DNA from: Calditrichota bacterium
Lineage (GTDB): Bacteria; Calditrichota; Calditrichia; RBG-13-44-9
Reading direction: 5' to 3'
Length of the DNA stretch: 29,581 nt
Assembly: GCA_024276455.1 (NCBI GenBank)
Contig: JAJRXE010000340.1
Location: 1 to 29,581 of the forward strand
The notes under the pieces are model-generated. The model was not told the origin of the DNA, did no database searches, and saw only the letters and a program-made list of their open reading frames with translations. A program made the translations under genes and the position numbers. Positions 24,833 to 29,581 of the stretch are shown one piece after another (the first letter of the stretch is position 1; each line of letters starts with the position of its first letter).

Positions 24833-25999
24833 ATGGATGTTCTCTGGAAATTAAACTTTTTACTAAAAGTATCGGTAAAATGGAATTTTGATTATTTTCT
24901 TAGCAATTTAAAAAGAAAAAATTATCCTGTTCATATATTATTCTGTTTGGTAGACCACTACGAACCAGGGACTGGTAAAGTTTCCTCAGAAATTGAAAAA
25001 ACGCGTGTAGATGAATTATTAAAAAAATATCCGTTATTGGCCAGTAAACATCAGGATCATTTTGGTAATAAACCGAAAAGAACCTGGTTTTTCCCGCCGC
25101 ATTATCATCTATTCGGTAGCCTGAAAAAATTGGTTTCTCTTTGTGAAGACGGGTACGGGGAAATTGAACTGCACATTCACCATTGAAAAACGCGGCCCGA
25201 TACAGCTCGAAATTTTAAAAATACAATTTTACAGTGTATTGATGAATACAGCAAATTTGGCATATTCGGAGAAGAAAACGGAAGAAAGCGGTATGCATTT
25301 ATTCACGGAGATTGGGCGCTCAATAATTCCAGGAATGGGAAATTTTGCGGCGTTAACAACGAAATATCTATTCTAAGACAAACGGGTTGCTACGCAGATT
25401 TTACCTTCCCCTCGCTGGATGAAGCGAATCCAAAAATGATTAACACGATTTTTTATGTAGAAGGCGATAACGAGCGGCCAAAGTCCTATGACAATGGTAA
25501 ACCGGTACAAAAAAACACTTCTAATAATCAGGGGTTAATGATTATTCAAGGACCTCTTTTCCCCTTTTTTAAAAACCGCAATTTTTTTAGTTTACGAATA
25601 ACCGGAGATGTAATTGATGGTGAATTACCAGGTCCCGAGAAAAAGGTTAAAGGGTGGGTAAACACCGCTATTCATATTAAAGGACAGACAAATTGGGTTA
25701 TTTTAAAGGCTCATACTCACGGCGCCATAGATGCCGGCGCAGTGCTGGGCGAGGAAATGGATCAGATATTTAGCCAGCTGGAAACAAAATATAATGATGG
25801 GAAGAAATATATTTTACACTATGTTACCGCCAGGGAATTGTACAATATAATTAGGGCAGTATCTGACGGAATGGAAGATGATAATCCTGAAAGATACCGT
25901 GATTATGTAATTAAACCACCTCGATATGATTCCACCCCATCAATCATGGAAGCCTCTTCTACTCTTCAACAATTAGTCTTAAAAACTTATTCGTATTAA
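24833..25999 (+). pseudogene. Polysaccharide-deacetylase-like gene with one in-frame TGA
   Basis: One reading frame spans 389 codons from the ATG at 24833 to the TAA at 25999, broken only by TGA at codon 118 (25184-25186). The first part has LFCLVDHYEPG and ends GEIELHIHH. After the stop the same frame continues with KTRPDTARNF, RKRYAFIHGDWALNNS, FCGVNNEISILRQTGCYADFTFPS, ILKAHTHGA and ILHYVTARELYNI. This is the order of a recognisable uncharacterised deacetylase-like family (VDHxEP, LHxHH, FIHGxWALDNS, CGVNNE, CYADFT, HTHG, HYVTARE). Both halves keep conserved motifs, so the break is recent, recoded or a sequence error. An internal start at 25436 would lack the N-terminal half. It lies in the polysaccharide locus and was probably a cytoplasmic or peripheral sugar-modifying enzyme. 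Confidence 0.82.
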
Positions 26000-26025
26000 T
26001 TCATTTAAAAACAACCATACATGTT

Positions 26026-26052
26026 TGTAAAATTATTTTACAATTGAATTGT
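26026..26052. promoter_or_regulatory. Two overlapping palindromes upstream of a sigma-54 promoter
   Basis: TGTAAAAT-T-ATTTTACA (26026-26042, perfect 8+1+8) overlaps ACAATT-G-AATTGT (26040-26052, perfect 6+1+6) by three bases. They lie about 40-65 bases before the -24 element, a plausible site for an enhancer-binding activator or another regulator. Confidence 0.55.
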
Positions 26053-26092
26053 TTTTCGTGGCTGTCTTCTGCAACAGTATTGTAATCTTAGC

Positions 26093-26108
26093 TGGCACTA
26101 ATATTGCT
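26093..26108 (+). promoter_or_regulatory. Sigma-54 (-24/-12) promoter of the beta-helix gene
   Basis: TGGCAC-TAATA-TTGCT matches the RpoN consensus, with the invariant GG and GC exactly ten bases apart. Transcription would start near 26119, leaving a leader of about 47 bases with GGAGG (26151-26155) before the ATG. Confidence 0.8.
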
Positions 26109-26165
26109 TTTACATCAATACGATTTAGTAAATTACATCTTATTTTGTAAGGAGGATGATTGTTT

Positions 26166-28139
26166 ATGAAGAGGCAAAGGATTGAGAATAGGGCTAACCA
26201 GAAGGGCGAGACATACTGGCGAAGAAGGTGGTCGGAGATTTTATTAATATATGTTTTCTTTTTCTCGGGTTTGAGTTCACTGCTTGCTCAGGGCAACATC
26301 ATTAATGTTGATGATGCCTGGATCCAGCAAAATTTATCAGACGGTGCGTTGTTTTTTAATTCGGCGGGAGCTACTTATGTCTTTCAGACCGATTTTACCG
26401 CAGCAGGAATAGCTGTATTTATTACTGCTGATAATATTACAGTTGATCTCAATGGACACACCATTGTTTTCGGTACTTCGGATCGGAATGGTACCATTGG
26501 TATATATCCTTTTCGTCAGAGAAGTGCGTCGAAGTTAGGATCCGATGATGTGAACTACTCGCGGACGGCGCAGGGAGGAAGTGGAGGTAAAAATACCCTC
26601 ATTAAAAATGGAAAAGTCATTTGGGGAGGCAGGAACGGGACGTGGGCAGCAGCAATTGGAGGAATGTACGCGCAGAGCCCTTTAATAATACAGAATATGT
26701 ACCTGGAATCCGGTGGTCGAGATGGGGCATGTGTTCACGCAAACTGGGCAAATATCATCATACACGACTCCTACTGTGTCAATAAATCTACTTCCACTGA
26801 AAACCGCCATGAAGGACCAGCCACTATTAAGGGTAGTGGAAAAATTGTTGCGTACAACAATATTGTGATTGGCGGTAATTCGGCGATTGTTTGTGGACCA
26901 AATTCAGAGATTTACAACAACCTGTTGAGACATTCAAGCTTTGCTACCAATGGGTATGGGGTTTGGCTTTATCGGAATAGTGGTGTTTCGATTTATAATA
27001 ACCTGATTTTGCCAACGAATGGGCGTGGTATTCTGTTTAACGCCGGAAGTAATCATGTGGCCAGAGACAATTTGATTGTTGTTCACGAACTCCCTAACCA
27101 GGAATACGGAGAAAGACTGAATCCGCCAGCATTTCGTATCCGTTACGATGCTGATAATAATAAATTTTATCAAAATAAATGTCTGGCGATTGCCGGGTCG
27201 GAAAATACGGCCGGGTCGGGTGCTTATTTGAGTATTCATGGAGGAATGCACAATTATATTTACGATAATGAATTTCGAGCGATTTTGACCAGTCCTCCCA
27301 ATGATATCGAATATGCGAATGCGATTACCTTTGAGGAACAGGGAAAGAGCGATAATTTCGCTCAGGATGTAATAAAGAATAATATATTTGCCTCGAATAA
27401 TTACATTTTGAGATTAGCCGGTTATGATGGTGGATGTTATCAGGAAGCCATAGAAAATAACACCTTAAAATGGATCGATGGGGACGAAACCTATGATTGG
27501 TTTGTAAAAGCTATCGATTCTCCTCAATATAATTTTCCTCTTGATCCCAATAATACCTATGTAACTCCTCAAGTTCTTCAAGATTTAAAAGATGAAATCA
27601 AAGCGGAAGTTCAAAGGTTGATTGGTGGACAACCGAATAATCGAGAGAGAAGCACCTTCTTTACCGGTTATTATGTGTATGATGCCTTTATTACATTGAT
27701 CGATACGAAACATGCAGCCGATGTTGGTCTGGATGTGGGCGATGTGTATGTACAGACTGCAGAAGGGAGCGAAAACAAGATTTTAATTGGCCATTCTTTG
27801 TATATTAAGGCCCTGGATGCCAACGGAAACCCCATTCCCAATAGACCGGTCTATGTAAATGACAATACCGGAAACACTTATACTGGACAAACAAATAGTT
27901 CCGGGATCGCCAAACTCGAATTAATTGACTACGCTTTGTTAAAAGCCAAAAACGTTTCTACGGTGAGAAAAGAAACCAGAAGTGGCCATAAAGCGACTAT
28001 TGCCGGTTTGGGCACTGTTGATCTGCCCACGGACATCACAGACAATGCAAACACCCCCTATGAATTGCATTTCTCCGGAACAATTGATGTCGGAGCGCTT
28101 CCGCCGGCTATTCCAAAGGGATTAAGGATTTCAAAGTAG
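26166..28139 (+). CDS. Secreted right-handed parallel beta-helix protein
   Basis: 657 residues. A basic N-terminus leads to a signal segment (ILLIYVFFFSGLSSLLAQ, cleavage near residue 40). Residues about 45-430 show parallel beta-helix repeats rich in the IxxNxI type: ITADNITVDLNGHTIVFG, IYNNLLRHSSF, SIYNNLILPTNGRGILF, NHVARDNLIVV and YIYDNEFRAI. This fold is common in polysaccharide lyases, epimerases and surface adhesins. A C-terminal Ig-like segment (ALDANGNPIPNRPVYVNDNTG, about 545-640) follows. The protein ends in PPAIPKGLRISK, which looks like the beginning of another FnIII domain. It may cut or modify the polysaccharide of the locus in the periplasm or outside; the activity is not demonstrated. 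ATG 26166 is chosen (GGAGG ten bases upstream); a TTG at 26160 would add two residues. Confidence 0.85.
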   Translation: MKRQRIENRANQKGETYWRRRWSEILLIYVFFFSGLSSLLAQGNIINVDDAWIQQNLSDGALFFNSAGATYVFQTDFTAAGIAVFITADNITVDLNGHTIVFGTSDRNGTIGIYPFRQRSASKLGSDDVNYSRTAQGGSGGKNTLIKNGKVIWGGRNGTWAAAIGGMYAQSPLIIQNMYLESGGRDGACVHANWANIIIHDSYCVNKSTSTENRHEGPATIKGSGKIVAYNNIVIGGNSAIVCGPNSEIYNNLLRHSSFATNGYGVWLYRNSGVSIYNNLILPTNGRGILFNAGSNHVARDNLIVVHELPNQEYGERLNPPAFRIRYDADNNKFYQNKCLAIAGSENTAGSGAYLSIHGGMHNYIYDNEFRAILTSPPNDIEYANAITFEEQGKSDNFAQDVIKNNIFASNNYILRLAGYDGGCYQEAIENNTLKWIDGDETYDWFVKAIDSPQYNFPLDPNNTYVTPQVLQDLKDEIKAEVQRLIGGQPNNRERSTFFTGYYVYDAFITLIDTKHAADVGLDVGDVYVQTAEGSENKILIGHSLYIKALDANGNPIPNRPVYVNDNTGNTYTGQTNSSGIAKLELIDYALLKAKNVSTVRKETRSGHKATIAGLGTVDLPTDITDNANTPYELHFSGTIDVGALPPAIPKGLRISK

Positions 28140-28148
28140 TCTAATCAC

Positions 28149-28188
28149 TTTTTTCATCTGGGGATTATTGCCGTTCCCGATGAAAAAA
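28149..28188. repeat. Long imperfect hairpin after the beta-helix gene
   Basis: TTTTTTCATC and GATGAAAAAA pair, with an inner GGGA/TCCC extension after small bulges. The T run is 5' and the A run 3', so it does not look like a standard terminator. It may protect the 3' end of the mRNA. Confidence 0.4.
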
Positions 28189-28230
28189 TCCGTTGTTACG
28201 AAGTTCTGCCGAAAATAATGGGAGCGAGAG

Positions 28231-28271
28231 AATTTGGGATAATTGAGTAAATTGATTATCCCAAATTTTTT
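28231..28271 (+). terminator. Intrinsic terminator after the beta-helix gene
   Basis: AATTTGGGATAAT and ATTATCCCAAATT form a perfect 13-pair stem around an 11-base loop, followed by four more T (28268-28271). It lies about 90 bases past the stop and before the glycosyltransferase pair. The rest of 28140-28398 shows no gene. Confidence 0.85.
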
Positions 28272-28398
28272 ATCTGCTTCACCCAAATCCCCATAGTACC
28301 CAATTCTGTTGAGGTAAAATTAATTTCCTTCAAATTATTTGGTAAAAGACCGAATATGTAAATTACGAAGAAACAATAAAATTGAGGGAAGAAAACTG

Positions 28399-29292
28399 AT
28401 GAATGAGACAACGCTGGTGAGTGTTGTTACAGCCACCTACAACATGGGCAAGTATCTTCCTTTTGCCATTGAATCCGCTCTTAATCAAACCTATTCGAAT
28501 ATTGAGGTTATTATTATTGACGATGGATCTAAAGATGATACCCGCAAGGTAGTGGAGCCCTATAAAAAGGATCCGCGCGTGCGCTATATTTTCCAGGAGA
28601 ATCAGGGCCAGGCGAAGGCAAAGAATCGGGGGATTCGGGAATCACGGGGAGAATTTGTCGCTTTTTTAGACGCAGATGATATTTGGAAACCTGATAAATT
28701 AGAAAAACAGCTACATCTATTTAGTCAATCGGAGAAAATAGGCGTCGTTTATTCCGATGTAGAATATATTGACGAGAATGGAAATGTCATTCAGAGGGAG
28801 CCGTACAAACGGTATTACAGCGGGAAGGTGACCAATCAATTATTTATTGATAATTTCGTTAATTTTAGTTCCGCGGTGGTCCGAAAAGAATGTTTTCAAC
28901 GTTTTGGTGGGTTTGATGAAACCCTGCCAATGAGTATTGATTGGGATCTATGGTTACGGATTTCTACCGAATACGAATTTGCGTTTTTGAATGAAAAGGC
29001 TTTTTATTATCGGATTTGGTCGGGACAAATGTCGCATAATTACGAGAAGCGTTATCAGTGCATTTTACGGATCATGGAAAAATTCTCCCGGGAATATTCG
29101 GACTATTTATCCAGAGATGTGGTGAGATTGGCCTGGGCGCATACTTATTTTAATCGTGGTTGGAAAGAAAAAGAGATGGCCCATCGGCGGGGGGAAGCTT
29201 TAAAATATTACCTCAAAGCATTGAAAGCGAAAGTTACTTTTGTTCCAGCCTGGAAAGGCTTGGTTAAAGCAATTGTCCCGTTCGAGATTTAA
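28399..29292 (+). CDS. Family 2 glycosyltransferase
   Basis: A 297-residue cytoplasmic or peripheral GT-A enzyme. It opens with LVSVVTATYNMGKYLPFAI and VIIIDDGSKDDT, then KNRGIRESRGEFVAFLDADDIW, where DADD is the metal-binding DXD motif for the nucleotide-sugar. IDWDLWLRI marks the acceptor side. It should add one sugar to the lipid-linked repeat; donor and linkage cannot be assigned. The start is the ATG with GAGGGAAG upstream; an alternative 60 bases earlier lacks a ribosome site. It follows a terminator, so it begins a new transcription unit that includes the next glycosyltransferase. Confidence 0.93.
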   Translation: MNETTLVSVVTATYNMGKYLPFAIESALNQTYSNIEVIIIDDGSKDDTRKVVEPYKKDPRVRYIFQENQGQAKAKNRGIRESRGEFVAFLDADDIWKPDKLEKQLHLFSQSEKIGVVYSDVEYIDENGNVIQREPYKRYYSGKVTNQLFIDNFVNFSSAVVRKECFQRFGGFDETLPMSIDWDLWLRISTEYEFAFLNEKAFYYRIWSGQMSHNYEKRYQCILRIMEKFSREYSDYLSRDVVRLAWAHTYFNRGWKEKEMAHRRGEALKYYLKALKAKVTFVPAWKGLVKAIVPFEI

Positions 29293-29328
29293 CGAGAAAG
29301 GGGTCAAAATTAAACTGGAAAATTCTTT

Positions 29329-29581
29329 ATGGTTTTAAATGCGCTTGTCTTTCTCTTAGTAGTTTTCGCGGTATCGGTTGCCTTTTATTACCTATTCCTG
29401 GCAATTGTGGCCTACTGGAATCGAAAACCATTTCCGGAAATGATCGACAGTAATGGAGGGGTGAAATTTGCAGTTTTAATCCCTGCCCACAACGAAGAAA
29501 AATCAATTTCAGCCACTCTTCAATCGTGCCTGAACCTCGATTATCCCAAGGAGAAATTTCAAGTCTTTGTTATTGCCGATA
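29329..29581 (+). CDS. Membrane-anchored family 2 glycosyltransferase (N-terminal part, cut by window end)
   Basis: The visible 84 codons encode an N-terminal membrane helix (LVFLLVVFAVSVAFYYLFLA) followed by the start of a GT-A domain: VKFAVLIPAHNEEKSISATL, SCLNLDYPKEKFQVFVIAD. The IPAHNEE and VFVIAD strands are typical of processive or membrane-bound GT2 enzymes such as those of exopolysaccharide loci. The ATG has GGAAAA about seven bases upstream and lies 36 bases after the preceding glycosyltransferase. The catalytic DXD lies beyond the window. Confidence 0.88.
   Translation, partial: MVLNALVFLLVVFAVSVAFYYLFLAIVAYWNRKPFPEMIDSNGGVKFAVLIPAHNEEKSISATLQSCLNLDYPKEKFQVFVIAD

Noticed and set aside
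25184..25230. Selenocysteine recoding of the in-frame TGA
   Set aside because: No stable stem-loop with a G/U-bearing apical loop was seen at the required distance, and the family is not known to use selenocysteine.

Overview
The window suggests a Gram-negative-type bacterium of the FCB/Calditrichota-KSB1 neighbourhood. A secreted peptidase ends in a FlgD/Ig-like C-terminal sorting-type domain with the signature YPNPFNPGTTIEF. There is also a Wza/Wzc/Wzx/Wzy-style envelope polysaccharide locus, and large secreted multidomain hydrolases carry fibronectin III and glutaminase-like-fold domains. The phylum is an inference from these domain styles, not from a marker gene. No rRNA, tRNA, CRISPR array or insertion sequence was seen.

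Left third (1-9289, all minus strand, relatively GC-rich). A three-gene secreted-protein operon runs toward the window start: a beta-propeller protein (4271-5482), an M23-type metallopeptidase (2019-4274, ATGA overlap) and a GH18 glycosidase cut by the window edge (1-1853). The last two share the same FnIII plus glutaminase-like module behind different catalytic heads. Next come a HicB-like/HicA-like pair closed by an intrinsic terminator, a tandem universal stress protein, and an OPT-family oligopeptide transporter with its own terminator and a good sigma-70-type promoter.

A 486-base divergent intergenic region (9290-9775) with several dyad symmetries separates this block from a plus-strand polysaccharide locus that fills the rest of the window and becomes visibly AT-richer to the right. 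The locus begins with a priming sugar-phosphate transferase, a NodB-type deacetylase and a glutamine-dependent asparagine-synthase-like amidotransferase. It continues with an acyl-adenylating ligase, a STAS protein with a putative winged-helix tail, a Wza-like export protein, a Wzc-like tyrosine autokinase/co-polymerase, an acyl carrier protein, a sulfotransferase, a Wzx flippase and a Wzy/O-antigen-ligase protein, and closes at a strong terminator. Together these would prime, assemble, decorate (acylation or amidation, sulfation, deacetylation), flip, polymerise and export a surface polysaccharide.

Beyond the terminator lie an amino-acid-dehydrogenase-like gene, a second deacetylase-like gene interrupted by one in-frame TGA, a secreted parallel beta-helix protein under a textbook sigma-54 promoter with adjacent palindromes, a terminator, and two family-2 glycosyltransferases (the last cut by the window end). 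The most unusual points are the ligase/ACP/amidotransferase set inside a Wzy locus with no exosortase in view, the STAS-DNA-binding fusion, the lone in-frame stop, and the sigma-54 control region.
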